Shown: positions 43,209-52,276, numbered from the stretch's first letter. The stretch: 64,000 nt of DNA from Flavobacterium hydatis (GCF_000737695.1 NZ_JPRM01000003.1:124001-188000), one strand, 5' to 3'. Translations and numbers: made by a program. Notes: generated from the sequence alone by a model not told the origin.

Positions 43209-43586
43209 TTATAAACAATTCGGACACAATCCCGAAAGGGTAAAATTTACGTCGTTGACCTTGTAATTACGGGGAATTATATAGCTTGGTTGCACGTTTT
43301 CCATACAAGTAACTTTCAAACATTTTTCACAACTAAAATGTACGTGATTATGAATATGAACATGATTTGCATGATGACATTTGGCATACTTGATAGTACC
43401 GTCAAGATTGACGATTTTATGAATAACATCTTCGTTTACCAATCGATCTAAAATTCTATAAATGGTAACGCGATCACATAAATCTTGGGTAAGTTTATGA
43501 ATCTCTGAATGGGACAATGCCGTGTCTGAATTAGTAATTAATTCTAAAATGGCTCCCTTAGCCGCGGTATTACGGGTAACTTTCAT
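43209..43586 (-). CDS. Fur-family metal regulator (Zur-like by context)
   Basis: 125 residues from the ATG at 43586. An ATG at 43616 would add ten residues but sits inside an operator palindrome. The Fur fold is seen: NTAAKGAILELITNSDTALS, then EIHKLTQDLCDRVTIYRILDRL (recognition helix), the His cluster KCHHANHVHIHNHVHF and the structural CxxC pairs SCEKC and LCPNC. Fur-family proteins bind DNA with Fe, Zn, Mn or Ni. Divergent merC and a COG0523 GTPase suggest zinc, hence a Zur assignment by inference. Two matching 15-bp dyads lie in the shared promoter. Confidence 0.85.
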   Translation of the reverse strand: MKVTRNTAAKGAILELITNSDTALSHSEIHKLTQDLCDRVTIYRILDRLVNEDVIHKIVNLDGTIKYAKCHHANHVHIHNHVHFSCEKCLKVTCMENVQPSYIIPRNYKVNDVNFTLSGLCPNCL

Positions 43587-43600
43587 ATGTAAAATATTAA

Positions 43601-43615
43601 CGCAACATAGTTGCA
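43601..43615. promoter_or_regulatory. Fur-family operator, site 1
   Basis: CGCAACATAGTTGCA is a 5-5-5 dyad with one mismatch. It is the same as site 2 at 13 of 15 positions and lies in the 84-nt gap between the regulator and merC, 36 nt centre to centre from site 2. Confidence 0.6.
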
Positions 43616-43630
43616 TTTAAAATTATTTTC

Positions 43631-43651
43631 TATATTTGCAACATTATTGCA
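43631..43651. promoter_or_regulatory. merC promoter overlapping Fur-family operator, site 2
   Basis: TATATTTG (43631-43638) is a plus-strand -7 box; TTG at 43611 serves as a weak -33. The perfect dyad TGCAACATTATTGCA (43637-43651) covers the -7 end and the start site. A minus-strand TATATTTG at 43657-43664 may serve the regulator gene itself, so one operator could shut both directions. Confidence 0.6.
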
Positions 43652-43670
43652 TTAAGCAAATATACACGAA

Positions 43671-44030
43671 ATGAAAACAAAAACAATCTTTAATTGGGAC
43701 TTATTAGGAATTTCGAGCGCATCTATCTGCTTGATACATTGCTTAATTTTTCCCATCATCACAATCATTCCTTTAGGGATCAGTCACAATCCTTTAATCG
43801 ATTTATTATTTGTTTCAATAGGATTCTTTGCTGTTGTAAAAATAATAAAGAAATCCAATCTTTTGGTAAGTAGTATCCTTATTCTGTCGTTAACGCTAAT
43901 TTTTGCAAGTATTCTCATAGAAATAGTGTTAGATGTACATTCCTATTTAATCTACATTGGGGGAACTGGTATGATTATCGGACATTTTTTAAATTATAGA
44001 AATCATAATAAAAGAAAAGCAAATGAATAA
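43671..44030 (+). CDS. MerC-domain inner-membrane protein
   Basis: 119 residues, four membrane helices. The N-terminal [20 protein letters not shown] carries the cysteine pair that marks MerC-domain metal-transport proteins. MerC was first seen in mercury operons, but in Bacteroidota these proteins often sit in zinc regulons. The stop overlaps the GTPase start by 8 nt, so they are translationally coupled. The promoter is under a Fur-family dyad. Confidence 0.8.
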   Translation: MKTKTIFNWDLLGISSASICLIHCLIFPIITIIPLGISHNPLIDLLFVSIGFFAVVKIIKKSNLLVSSILILSLTLIFASILIEIVLDVHSYLIYIGGTGMIIGHFLNYRNHNKRKANE

Positions 44031-45231
44031 ACTACCTGTAACTGTATTAAGCGGATTTCTTGGAGCTGGAAAAACAACTTTGCTTAATCATATTCTGCAC
44101 AACAAAGAAGGTTTAAAAGTTGCTGTGATCGTTAATGATATGAGCGAAGTAAATATTGATGCACAACTAGTAAAAAACGAACACACATTGTCCCGCACCG
44201 AAGAAAAACTGGTCGAAATGAGCAATGGATGTATTTGCTGTACATTACGAGAAGATTTAATGATTGAAGTAGAAAAACTGGCTAAAGAAAATCGCTTTGA
44301 TTATTTACTTATCGAAAGTACTGGAATTAGCGAACCTATTCCTGTTGCACAAACATTTTCTTTTGTAAATGAAGATGAAAACATCGATTTATCACGCTTT
44401 AGTTATGTCGATACAATGGTTACGGTTATAGATAGTTTAAACTTCTTCAAAGATTTTAGTTCTGCCGAAACATTACAAGAAAGAAATGCTTCGGATATAG
44501 AAAACGATAACCGAACAATTGTGAATCTTTTGGTAGATCAGGTAGAATTTGCCAATGTAATTATCCTGAACAAAACGGATTTAATAAATCCTGAATCACT
44601 ACAAACACTTAAAGCTTATATACAAAAACTAAATCCCGTTGCCAAAATACTTACTTCGATTTTAGGCAAAGTTAATCCAGCTGAGATTATAAATACAGGA
44701 TTATTCAATTTTGAAGAAGCCGAGAACTCAGCAGGATGGATTAGGGAATTAGAAGGAATTCATACACCCGAAACCGAAGAATACGGAATAAGTTCATTTG
44801 TGTTTCGTGATCCAAAACCGTTTCATCCACATCGCTTTTGGCATTTTATTAAATCTGATTTCCCTTCAAATATAATTCGTAGTAAAGGATTATTATGGAT
44901 GGCATCTCGTCCTGAGCAAGCCATAAACTGGAGTCAGGCAGGAGGATCAATGAAAGCAGAGGGAGCTGGTGTCTGGTGGGCAAGTATGCCGCTTGGCGAA
45001 CGTATGTCTTATAACAATTTTGTAGAATTTCAGGATATAATCGAAGAACGCTGGACTTCCGATTTTGGCGACCGACTTAATGAGATTGTTTTTATTGGTC
45101 AAAAAATGAATGAAGAAAAAATCACCAAAGAACTAAAAAAGTGCCTTTGCTCCGAAGATGAAATTATTGATTATCAAAAAGGAAGTTTCTCAAAAAAAGA
45201 CCCTTTCCCCATACCTAGAATCTTTTCATAA
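44023..45231 (+). CDS. COG0523 GTPase, zinc metallochaperone type (ZigA/YciC-like)
   Basis: 402 residues. Walker [10 protein letters not shown] (11-19), the metal motif C70-I-C72-C73 (CxCC), the family ESTGISEP and NKTD are all present. The CobW C-terminal domain is [26 protein letters not shown]-like, with a [19 protein letters not shown] segment. COG0523 members of this length under Zur control are zinc chaperones that help cells in zinc shortage. It overlaps merC by 8 nt, and the oxidoreductase gene follows after 17 nt. Confidence 0.88.
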   Translation: MNKLPVTVLSGFLGAGKTTLLNHILHNKEGLKVAVIVNDMSEVNIDAQLVKNEHTLSRTEEKLVEMSNGCICCTLREDLMIEVEKLAKENRFDYLLIESTGISEPIPVAQTFSFVNEDENIDLSRFSYVDTMVTVIDSLNFFKDFSSAETLQERNASDIENDNRTIVNLLVDQVEFANVIILNKTDLINPESLQTLKAYIQKLNPVAKILTSILGKVNPAEIINTGLFNFEEAENSAGWIRELEGIHTPETEEYGISSFVFRDPKPFHPHRFWHFIKSDFPSNIIRSKGLLWMASRPEQAINWSQAGGSMKAEGAGVWWASMPLGERMSYNNFVEFQDIIEERWTSDFGDRLNEIVFIGQKMNEEKITKELKKCLCSEDEIIDYQKGSFSKKDPFPIPRIFS

Positions 45232-45248
45232 ACAATAAATACAAAACG

Positions 45249-46160
45249 ATGATAGACAATAATAAATATGATGTTATAATAATTGGAGGTAGCTACGCAG
45301 GGTTTTCTGCAGCAATGGCATTAGGTCGTTCCTTGCGCAAAGTATTAATAATAGATAGCGGGAAACCTTGTAACCATCAAACTCCATATTCACATAATTT
45401 TATAACGCACGATGGCAAGAAACCTTCGGATATTAATGCTAAAGCAAAAAAACAAGTCCTAAAGTATTCAACAATAACTTTCTTAGAAGCAAAAGCAACT
45501 AAAGCTATAAAGACTGAAAATGATTTTGAAATAGAAACAGAAAAAGGAGAAACATTTACTTCCCGAAAATTACTTTTTACAACAGGATTAAAAGATATAT
45601 TTCCAGAAATTAATGGGTTTGCAGAATGCTGGGGAATTTCAATATTACATTGCCCATATTGCCACGGATATGAGGTTAAAAATGAAAAAACCGGCATTGT
45701 TGCAAACGGGGATATCGGATATGAATTTACTAAGATGATTTCGAACTGGACAAAAAACTTAACTGTTTTTACGAATGGCAAACCTACCTTAACAGAAGAG
45801 CAAATCGGTATTCTTAAAAAAAATAATATAACTGTCGTAGAAAATGAGATTGATTATTTCCAGCACAATGAAGGTAAACTAATGAATATCGTTTTTAAAA
45901 ATGGAACTAAAACCGCTATAAAAGCACTTTATGCCAAACCTCCTTTTGAACAACATTCTCTTTTACCACAGGAATTAGGTTGCGAAATAACAGAACAAGG
46001 TTTAATAAAGGTTGACAGTTTCCAAAAAACAACCGTTGCTGGCATTTATGCAGCAGGCGACAATAGCACATTTGGTCGTTCGCTTGCTCTTGCAGTTTCA
46101 TCGGGATCTGTGGCTGGTGCATTAATAAATAAAGAACTTATCGAAGAAGATTTTGTTTAA
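45249..46160 (+). CDS. FAD-dependent thioredoxin-reductase-like oxidoreductase
   Basis: 303 residues. FAD site IIGGSYAGFSAAMALGRS, redox pair C135-P-Y-C138 in ILHCPYCHGYEV, and the closing GIYAAGDNS. The NADPH site around residues 150-160 is weak (GIVANGDIGYEF), as in thioredoxin-reductase-like proteins without the usual GxGxxA. Third gene of the merC unit, it ends at a terminator. A thiol-redox role in metal-starved cells is an inference from the operon. Confidence 0.85.
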   Translation: MIDNNKYDVIIIGGSYAGFSAAMALGRSLRKVLIIDSGKPCNHQTPYSHNFITHDGKKPSDINAKAKKQVLKYSTITFLEAKATKAIKTENDFEIETEKGETFTSRKLLFTTGLKDIFPEINGFAECWGISILHCPYCHGYEVKNEKTGIVANGDIGYEFTKMISNWTKNLTVFTNGKPTLTEEQIGILKKNNITVVENEIDYFQHNEGKLMNIVFKNGTKTAIKALYAKPPFEQHSLLPQELGCEITEQGLIKVDSFQKTTVAGIYAAGDNSTFGRSLALAVSSGSVAGALINKELIEEDFV

Positions 46161-46238
46161 TTACAATCAGAAAATAACATTTTAAGAATTTTGGGTTTTG
46201 TTAAATTCCAATTGTTTTGGTTTGCGGTTGGAATACTA

Positions 46239-46271
46239 AGCGGTTCATTCTTAATAATGAATCGCTTTTTT
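46239..46271 (+). terminator. Terminator of the merC operon
   Basis: AGCGGTTCATT (46239-46249) pairs with AATGAATCGCT (46256-46266) with one G-U pair; a run of T follows. Confidence 0.75.
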
Positions 46272-46303
46272 TAATGCAAAAATATATTTTTAAGCATTAG
46301 AAT

Positions 46304-46339
46304 TTTGTTTATCAAATATAATTTTTAGATTTGTCTAAA
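46304..46339 (+). promoter_or_regulatory. TonB-receptor promoter with overlapping DtxR-type dyad
   Basis: TTTG (46304-46307), an 18-nt spacer and TAGATTTG (46326-46333) form a canonical promoter. The dyad TTTAGATTTGTCTAAA (46324-46339) covers the whole -7 box, the expected position for repression. It matches the mntH dyad in 14 of 16 bases. Confidence 0.65.
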
Positions 46340-46355
46340 ATATAATTTAAATAAA

Positions 46356-48632
46356 ATGAAATATTTATTTACAATACTACTGTTTTCAATACTTCAGGTT
46401 TCTTTTTCACAAAATACTAGTTCAATTTCAGGAAAAGTATTTATTGAAAATCAAGAAACACCACAAGCTAATGTCCAATTATTAAAAACAAATTATAAAA
46501 CCCAAACCGATAGTTTAGGTAATTACAAATTAGAAAGTATTCCACAAGGAAATTATAAGATTCAGATTTCATCACTCGGTTTACAAACCATAACCAAAAC
46601 TATATTGGTTAAAGAAAATCAACCACTTATTTTAGATTTTGAATTATCTAATGACGAAAACGAACTAAACGAAGTAGTAATTTCCGGAACTTTAAAAGCC
46701 GTAAAAAGATTAGAAAGTGCCGTTCCTGTAGAGGTTTATTCGCCAGTTTTTTTCAAAAAAAATCCTACTGCAAATATTTATGAAGCATTACAAAACGTAA
46801 ACGGTGTTCGACCTCAACTTAATTGTGGCGTATGTAACACAGGAGATATTCATATAAATGGTCTCGAAGGTCCTTACACTGCTGTAATGATTGATGGAAT
46901 GCCAATTGTGAGTAGTTTATCCACTGTTTATGGATTGTCTGGAATTCCGAATTCATTAGTCGAAAGGATTGAAGTTGTAAAAGGTCCAGCCTCATCTTTA
47001 TACGGAAGTGAAGCTGTTGGAGGTTTAATAAATATTATCACCAAAAGCGCAGCAAACGCCCCCACTTTCTCAGCCGATGTTTTTACTACAAGTTGGTTAG
47101 AAACAAATGTAGATTTAGGAGTAAAATTTGATGTAGGTAAAAAAGCAACAGCATTATTAGGCGTAAACTATTTTAACTACAATCAGAGAATCGATAACGA
47201 TAATGATGGTTTTACCGATGTTACGTTACAAGATCGTATTTCGGTATTCCAAAAATGGACTTTTAAAAGAAAAGAAAACAGACTCTTTACCATTGCCGCA
47301 CGCGGAATGTACGAGGATCGTTGGGGTGGTGATGTACGCTGGGAGAAAAAATATCGTGGTGGCGACGAAATTTACGGGGAGAGTATTTACACCAAACGTG
47401 GGGAACTTATAGGAAGCTACCAATTACCTACAAAAGAAAAACTAGTATTCTCTTTTTCTGGTAATGTACATTATCAAGACAGCCGCTACGGAACTACATC
47501 TTATATTGCAAACCAAAAAATAGGTTTTGCACAACTTACCTGGGATAAGAAAATTAGAAGTAACGATTTGCTTGCCGGAATAGCTTCTCGTTACACTTAT
47601 TACGACGACAATACAACTGCTACATTACTGCAAGGGCAAAACAATCCAGAGAAAACATGGTTACCGGGTATTTTCCTGCAAGACGAAATAACCCTCAACG
47701 AGAAAAATAAAATTCTATTAGGGCTTCGTTACGATTACAACTCTATTCACGGGAATATCATAACTCCTAGATTTGCTTATAAACTAAAATTCAACGACAA
47801 TAACATTCTTCGTTTTAATGCAGGAACAGGATATAGAGTTGTGAATTTATTTACAGAAGACCATGCTGCGTTAACTGGCTCAAGAGAAGTAGTAATTGCA
47901 AACAATCTGAATCCTGAAAAATCGGTCAATGCCAATTTAAACTACATCAAAAAAATATACTTCCCAAGCGGAACATTCGTAGGAATAGAAACTACAGCCT
48001 TTTATACTCGATTTAGTAATAAGATAGTTTCAGATTATATAACTGATCCAAACAAAATTATTTACGACAACATTAATGGTTATGCAGTAAGTCAGGGAAT
48101 CAGCACAAACATTGACGTGAACTTTACTAACGGATTAAAACTAATTACTGGCGCTACAATTATGGATGTTTCCAATGTACAGGACGGAGTTCGAGAAAGA
48201 CCATATCTAACAGAGAAATTTACAGCAACTTGGAGTATTTCATATAAAATAGATCCGATAGATTTAGCTATAGATTATACTGGAAATCTTTACAGTCCTA
48301 TGAAATTACCATTGTTAAGCGATACCGATCCAAGAAGTCCAAATTCCCCTTGGTATAGCCTACAAAACATTCAGTTTACGTATACAGGTTGGAGGAATTT
48401 TGAATTGTATGCAGGAATTAAAAACCTACTTAACTTTACACCTAAGCGAAACAATCCGTTCTTGATTTCGAGAACTAATGACCCTTTTGACAAAAATGTA
48501 GAATACGCACCAAACGGAACGGTACTTGTAACACCGAGCAACCCGTATGGTTTAACATTCGACACAACTTATGTTTACGGGCCAAACCAAGGAATACGCG
48601 GTTTCTTTGGATTACGATATAACTTGAGATAA
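46356..48632 (+). CDS. TonB-dependent outer-membrane receptor, probable metal uptake
   Basis: 758 residues. Signal peptide (MKYLFTILLFSILQVSFSQ), a CarboxypepD-regulatory-like domain (about 23-105), the plug (NEVVISGTLKAVKRLESAVP, then NCGVCNTGDIHINGLEGPYT, VERIEVVKGPASSLYGSEAV and GGLINIITK), and a 22-strand barrel ending GFFGLRYNLR. The CGVC motif in the plug is unusual and offers a thiol pair to a metal. The DtxR-type dyad over the promoter ties it to the same metal as mntH, most simply manganese or iron. The cognate substrate is not proven. Confidence 0.9.
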   Translation: MKYLFTILLFSILQVSFSQNTSSISGKVFIENQETPQANVQLLKTNYKTQTDSLGNYKLESIPQGNYKIQISSLGLQTITKTILVKENQPLILDFELSNDENELNEVVISGTLKAVKRLESAVPVEVYSPVFFKKNPTANIYEALQNVNGVRPQLNCGVCNTGDIHINGLEGPYTAVMIDGMPIVSSLSTVYGLSGIPNSLVERIEVVKGPASSLYGSEAVGGLINIITKSAANAPTFSADVFTTSWLETNVDLGVKFDVGKKATALLGVNYFNYNQRIDNDNDGFTDVTLQDRISVFQKWTFKRKENRLFTIAARGMYEDRWGGDVRWEKKYRGGDEIYGESIYTKRGELIGSYQLPTKEKLVFSFSGNVHYQDSRYGTTSYIANQKIGFAQLTWDKKIRSNDLLAGIASRYTYYDDNTTATLLQGQNNPEKTWLPGIFLQDEITLNEKNKILLGLRYDYNSIHGNIITPRFAYKLKFNDNNILRFNAGTGYRVVNLFTEDHAALTGSREVVIANNLNPEKSVNANLNYIKKIYFPSGTFVGIETTAFYTRFSNKIVSDYITDPNKIIYDNINGYAVSQGISTNIDVNFTNGLKLITGATIMDVSNVQDGVRERPYLTEKFTATWSISYKIDPIDLAIDYTGNLYSPMKLPLLSDTDPRSPNSPWYSLQNIQFTYTGWRNFELYAGIKNLLNFTPKRNNPFLISRTNDPFDKNVEYAPNGTVLVTPSNPYGLTFDTTYVYGPNQGIRGFFGLRYNLR

Positions 48633-48688
48633 ACAGTTATTGCAACAGATTGCACATATTAAAAGAAGTTAGTAGCGAAAAAAGAACG

Positions 48689-48808
48689 CTGATAAAACGG
48701 ATTTACAAAAGTAAAGACGCGGATAAAAACAGATTTAAAAAAAGTTAAAAAAAGTTAAAAAAATCCGTTTTTATCCGCGTTTTCGCCTTAGCGAATCCGT
48801 TTTATCCA
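48689..48808. repeat. Long palindromic repeat
   Basis: The left arm (about 48689-48735, TGATAAAACGGATTT, then ACGCGGATAAAAACAGATTT) pairs with the right arm (48761-48808, ending CGAATCCGTTTTATCCA). Between them lies a run of AAAAAAAGTT units. The right arm is related to the 112-nt units at 40.1 kb. Confidence 0.65.
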
Positions 48809-48869
48809 AATTCATTTTAAGCCAAAGATGAACCTTTGCGGTTAAATTTTCACTTTAAAAACAAAACAA

Positions 48870-49334
48870 ATGAAAAAGCTAATACTAATTATTCTCTTCT
48901 TAGGAATTACCTCTACTGGTTTTGCTCAACTAAGCTTCTATTCGTTTGAACAAATAGATAGCTTACAGCAAATTCAGAAACGAAAAGTTATCGTTTTTAT
49001 CCATACCGATTGGTGTAAATATTGTCAGGCAATGAAAAATTCGACTTTCAAGAACGAAACAATAATAACACAACTCAACAACAATTTCTATTTTGTTGAT
49101 TTTAATGCCGAAGAAAAAAGAACAATCCATTTTAATAATCAAACCTTCAATTACAAACCAAACGGGAATTCAAGCGGAGTTAATGAATTAGCGATTCAGC
49201 TAGGAACAGTAAACAATCAAATAACTTATCCCATTGTTTGTGTTCTAAATCCCGAAAACGAAATCATATTTCAAGATACAAGTTATCGCAATGCAAAAGA
49301 CTTTGAAGTGATTTTGGCGAAGCTGAAGGGATAA
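48870..49334 (+). CDS. Exported thioredoxin-fold protein
   Basis: 154 residues with a signal peptide (KKLILIILFLGITSTGFAQ). The active-site text HTDWCKYCQAMKNSTF gives a CKYC redox pair of the thioredoxin/DUF255 type, and the cis-proline region is ITYPIVCVLNPE. It probably works on periplasmic thiols or metal-binding cysteines, perhaps on the TonB-receptor locus just upstream. The large palindromic repeat in the 237-nt gap makes co-transcription with the receptor uncertain. Confidence 0.82.
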   Translation: MKKLILIILFLGITSTGFAQLSFYSFEQIDSLQQIQKRKVIVFIHTDWCKYCQAMKNSTFKNETIITQLNNNFYFVDFNAEEKRTIHFNNQTFNYKPNGNSSGVNELAIQLGTVNNQITYPIVCVLNPENEIIFQDTSYRNAKDFEVILAKLKG

Positions 49335-49340
49335 AAAATT

Positions 49341-49405
49341 AACCATATAAGTTATATAAGTCCATTTAAGCAAAACTTATATTTACTTAAATCACTTACA
49401 TGGTT
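49341..49405. repeat. Palindromic repeat, AACCATATAAGT family, copy 2
   Basis: Left arm 49341-49361 (AACCATATAAGTTATATAAG) and right arm 49385-49405 pair at about 17 of 21 positions. The same family is at 29512-29591. Confidence 0.6.
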
Positions 49406-49477
49406 ATAAATAATTTCATCGATTAAACCCAACGAACTAAAATTACCTATTTTTGATAAAAATAGATTTCCCACAAC

Positions 49478-50632
49478 ATGAAGCATTACGATTACATTTT
49501 TACAGGAACCGGTTTATCTGCAATGATGACGGTTTATAAAATGGTGTTATCTGGGAAGTTTGCCGAAAAATCTATTTTATTAATTGATGAAGACGCCAAG
49601 AAAACCAACGACCGAACTTGGTGTTTTTGGGAAAAAGGACAATCAATCTGGGAGAATACTATTTCAAAAAAATGGGATTCGGCATTATTTGCCAACGAAA
49701 ACTTTAAACGTAATTTAGAGTTAAAGCCTTACCAATACAATCAAATTCGCGGTTTAGATTTTAACAACTCTGTTTTCGAACTAATAGGAAAACAAGAAAA
49801 CATCACTTTCTTAAACGACAAAGTAACCGATATTAACGAACTTGAAACTCATGTTTTTGTTGCAATCTCAACAAATACGTTTACTTGCAACCAGCTTTTA
49901 AACAGCATTTATAATAAAGCATTGGTTGAAAGTCAACAAAAATATCCCGTTTTACAACAGCATTTTATCGGATGGTTTATCAAAAGTAAGCAAGCCGCTT
50001 TAAATCCGGAACAAGTTACCTTCATGGATTTTTCGGTTGTACAAAAAGGAAACACGCGTTTTATGTATGTTTTACCAACATCTACAACCGAAGCTTTATT
50101 CGAATATACTTTGTTTTCACATTCTCTTTTAGAAAAGCAAGAATACGAAGCGGAGATTAAAAACTACATCAGGAATCTAGGCATTCATGATTATGAAATA
50201 ATCGAAAAAGAACAAGGATGCATCCCGATGACTTGCTACCCTTTCTGGAAAAGAAATACTAATCGTGTGCTGAATATTGGTACAGCTGGCGGTTGGACCA
50301 AAGCAAGCACAGGTTATACTTTTAAGAAGTCCGATAAAAAATCAACACAATTAGTGTCGTTTCTTGAAACACAAACTGATTTCAGAAAATTTCATCAAAA
50401 AGGTAAATTCTGGTTCTATGATTTGCTTTTATTGGATATTCTCGATAGAAACAATGAACTCGGAAGTTCCATTTTTTCAGATATGTTTCAGAAAGGCAAT
50501 CCTGCATTGATTTTTAAATTCTTAGATGAAGAAACGAACTTAATCGAAGATGTTAAAGTTATTTTAAAGTGTCCAAAAACACCATTTATTAAAGCGTTAT
50601 TTAGAGTGGTTTTTCTTTCAAATAAATTCTAA
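49478..50632 (+). CDS. crtY: Lycopene beta-cyclase family protein
   Basis: 384 residues. An FAD/NAD-binding start FTGTGLSAMMTVYKM is followed by NDRTWCFWEKG, typical of CrtY-type lycopene cyclases, and by FMDFSVVQKGNTRFMYVLPT, CIPMTCYPFWKRNTNRVLNI, and GTAGGWTKASTGYTF. The enzyme closes lycopene ends into beta-rings to give beta-carotene, the route to zeaxanthin in flavobacteria. No other carotenoid gene is in the window. The TPR gene follows 16 nt later. Confidence 0.85.
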   Translation: MKHYDYIFTGTGLSAMMTVYKMVLSGKFAEKSILLIDEDAKKTNDRTWCFWEKGQSIWENTISKKWDSALFANENFKRNLELKPYQYNQIRGLDFNNSVFELIGKQENITFLNDKVTDINELETHVFVAISTNTFTCNQLLNSIYNKALVESQQKYPVLQQHFIGWFIKSKQAALNPEQVTFMDFSVVQKGNTRFMYVLPTSTTEALFEYTLFSHSLLEKQEYEAEIKNYIRNLGIHDYEIIEKEQGCIPMTCYPFWKRNTNRVLNIGTAGGWTKASTGYTFKKSDKKSTQLVSFLETQTDFRKFHQKGKFWFYDLLLLDILDRNNELGSSIFSDMFQKGNPALIFKFLDEETNLIEDVKVILKCPKTPFIKALFRVVFLSNKF

Positions 50633-50648
50633 CTTTAAATCTTAGCAA

Positions 50649-51446
50649 TTGAAAAAAATTATTTTAGTTCTCCCTTTTTTTATCACAATGCTTTCTTTAG
50701 GTCAAATGCCAAAAGACAAAGCTCAAGAAGCTATTGTTAAACAAGCTTTAGACAGTTGTGCTTACAAACACAATTATGCAATTGCAATGTCGGAATGGCA
50801 AAATTGCATAGATGAAGGCTTAAAAAAAGACAGTACAATAGCCTATTTGTGGCAGCAAAAAGCAATGCCCTATTTTAAATGTAAAAAATATGAAATCGGA
50901 ATGCCATTTCTAGACAAAGCTGTTTTATATGATAAGCAGGAATGGTTGCCTTATAGAGGCTTTATGAAATGTATTTTCACAAAAACATGCAGAGATGCCA
51001 TTAAGGATTTAGAAGAATCTATAGCTCTTTATGGCAACGGATATAGAATGGATCATCCGTATAGTTTTTATATTGGGCTTTGTTACTTACAACTAAACGA
51101 ATATGACAAAGCAGAAAAACTTTTTGATGATTATGTAAATGACATTTATAAAAACAGACAACAACTAGAACATCCCACAGCCTATTTTTACCAAGGAATA
51201 GCCAAATATGAACTAAAAAAATGGGACGAAGCTATTGCTATTTTTGATAAAGCCTTGAAGATTTATCCGCAATTTTCGGATGCGAAATGTTACAAAGCAA
51301 TTTGTATGCTTAAACAAGGAAAACCAAAAGAAGAAGTTATTGCTTTATTCAATGCTGGAAAAGAAGATGCTGCGAAAGGTTTTACAATTAATGAAGACAA
51401 TACAATTTACGAGACCTACCCATATCAAGTAAAGTTCCCCAAATAA
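50649..51446 (+). CDS. Exported TPR protein, TTG start
   Basis: 265 residues. It starts at TTG: the residues that follow (KKIILVLPFFITMLSLGQ) form the signal peptide and no ATG lies upstream in frame. Several tetratricopeptide-type helix pairs are visible (YDKAEKLFDDYVNDIYKN; WDEAIAIFDKALKIYPQFSDA, then KCYKAICMLKQGK). Probably a periplasmic scaffold. It begins 16 nt past the cyclase stop, so the TTG may lower its translation from a shared message. Function unknown. Confidence 0.78.
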   Translation: MKKIILVLPFFITMLSLGQMPKDKAQEAIVKQALDSCAYKHNYAIAMSEWQNCIDEGLKKDSTIAYLWQQKAMPYFKCKKYEIGMPFLDKAVLYDKQEWLPYRGFMKCIFTKTCRDAIKDLEESIALYGNGYRMDHPYSFYIGLCYLQLNEYDKAEKLFDDYVNDIYKNRQQLEHPTAYFYQGIAKYELKKWDEAIAIFDKALKIYPQFSDAKCYKAICMLKQGKPKEEVIALFNAGKEDAAKGFTINEDNTIYETYPYQVKFPK

Positions 51447-51467
51447 CCTTTAATCAACAAAATACTG

Positions 51468-51504
51468 AAATCTGCAAAGTCTCTCGACTTTGCAGATTTT
51501 TTTA
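51468..51504 (+). terminator. Terminator of the lycopene cyclase - TPR unit
   Basis: AAATCTGCAAAGTC (51468-51481) pairs perfectly with GACTTTGCAGATTT (51486-51499) around TCTC, followed by TTTTT. Confidence 0.9.
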
Positions 51505-51811
51505 TACCCAAATAGCTCCATATAATTCTTGAATTCGCTAAGATCTTTTTATCGAAAAAAGTAGTGCATACCTTGAAAACTGAGGTTAATTCGGCAAACA
51601 AAAAAAGCAAATTATTCATTTAGCAATATCGTTTGCCAGAACAATAATGTCTTATTCTTGTACTTTAAGGTTTTTTTGAGGCGATTACGAAGGCTCATTG
51701 CTATCTAGCTTTGCAAATTCAAAATAATGTTCAATTCATTATTAAAGAAACCAAAGTTGAGAGAAAAAAAATGAATAAAAAATCTACAATTAATGATGTA
51801 GATATAATGTA

Positions 51812-51827
51812 ATCGTTCATTAACGAT
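51812..51827. promoter_or_regulatory. Putative ArsR operator ahead of regulator 1
   Basis: ATCGTTCATTAACGAT is a perfect 6-4-6 dyad 20 nt before the ATG. The same site in the same position stands ahead of regulator 2 with two changes. Confidence 0.6.
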
Positions 51828-51847
51828 AATGAATAAATTGGAAAATT

Positions 51848-52276
51848 ATGGGAGTTACTAAACACTTAAATTTTGATATAGAAACAAACGCAATAGGAAA
51901 AATTTGTAAAGCACTTGGACACCCAACGCGAATACAAATTATGACTTTGTTATGGAAAAAAAACAACAGAACTTGTGGAGAAATCGTTGAATTAATTCCG
52001 CTGGCACAATCAACAATATCAAAACATCTATTAGAATTAAAAAAAGCAAATCTTGTAACTGTAAAGAATGAAGGAAAGAAAACAATTTATTCTATTGATG
52101 TTGAAAATATACAACTGCTTAAAAAATATTTGAGTAGTTATCTTTCGACTATCGAAGTTCCTGAACAAAGTAAGACTACGGTTTTAGAAACCAGACATAA
52201 AATAAGAGGTCGAAATAGTCATTATAAACAATACAACTATCAATTCCCTGATAAAATAATAAAACAGGCAATGTAA
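51848..52276 (+). CDS. ArsR/SmtB-family regulator, tandem copy 1
   Basis: 142 residues. The winged helix reads IGKICKALGHPTRIQIMTLL, then TCGEIVELIPLAQSTISKHL and LLELKKANLVTVKNEGKKTI. One cysteine (NRTCGEIV) lies in the position where metal-sensing ArsR proteins often have one, but no CxC pair is seen. A C-terminal extension of about 40 residues (VPEQSKTTVLE...YNYQFPDK) is conserved in copy 2 and is unusual for the family. It is divergent from copy 2 at the linker and the last 15 residues. Autoregulation through the dyad upstream is likely; the ligand is unknown. Confidence 0.85.
   Translation: MGVTKHLNFDIETNAIGKICKALGHPTRIQIMTLLWKKNNRTCGEIVELIPLAQSTISKHLLELKKANLVTVKNEGKKTIYSIDVENIQLLKKYLSSYLSTIEVPEQSKTTVLETRHKIRGRNSHYKQYNYQFPDKIIKQAM

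Noticed and set aside
43587-43616. Longer N-terminus for the Fur-family gene starting at 43616
   Set aside because: The extra ten codons overlap operator site 1 and the added residues are not part of the Fur fold.
46356-48632. TonB receptor as a SusC-type polysaccharide importer
   Set aside because: No SusD gene follows, the length of 758 residues is short for SusC, and the plug and the metal-type operator point to a metal or chelate receptor.
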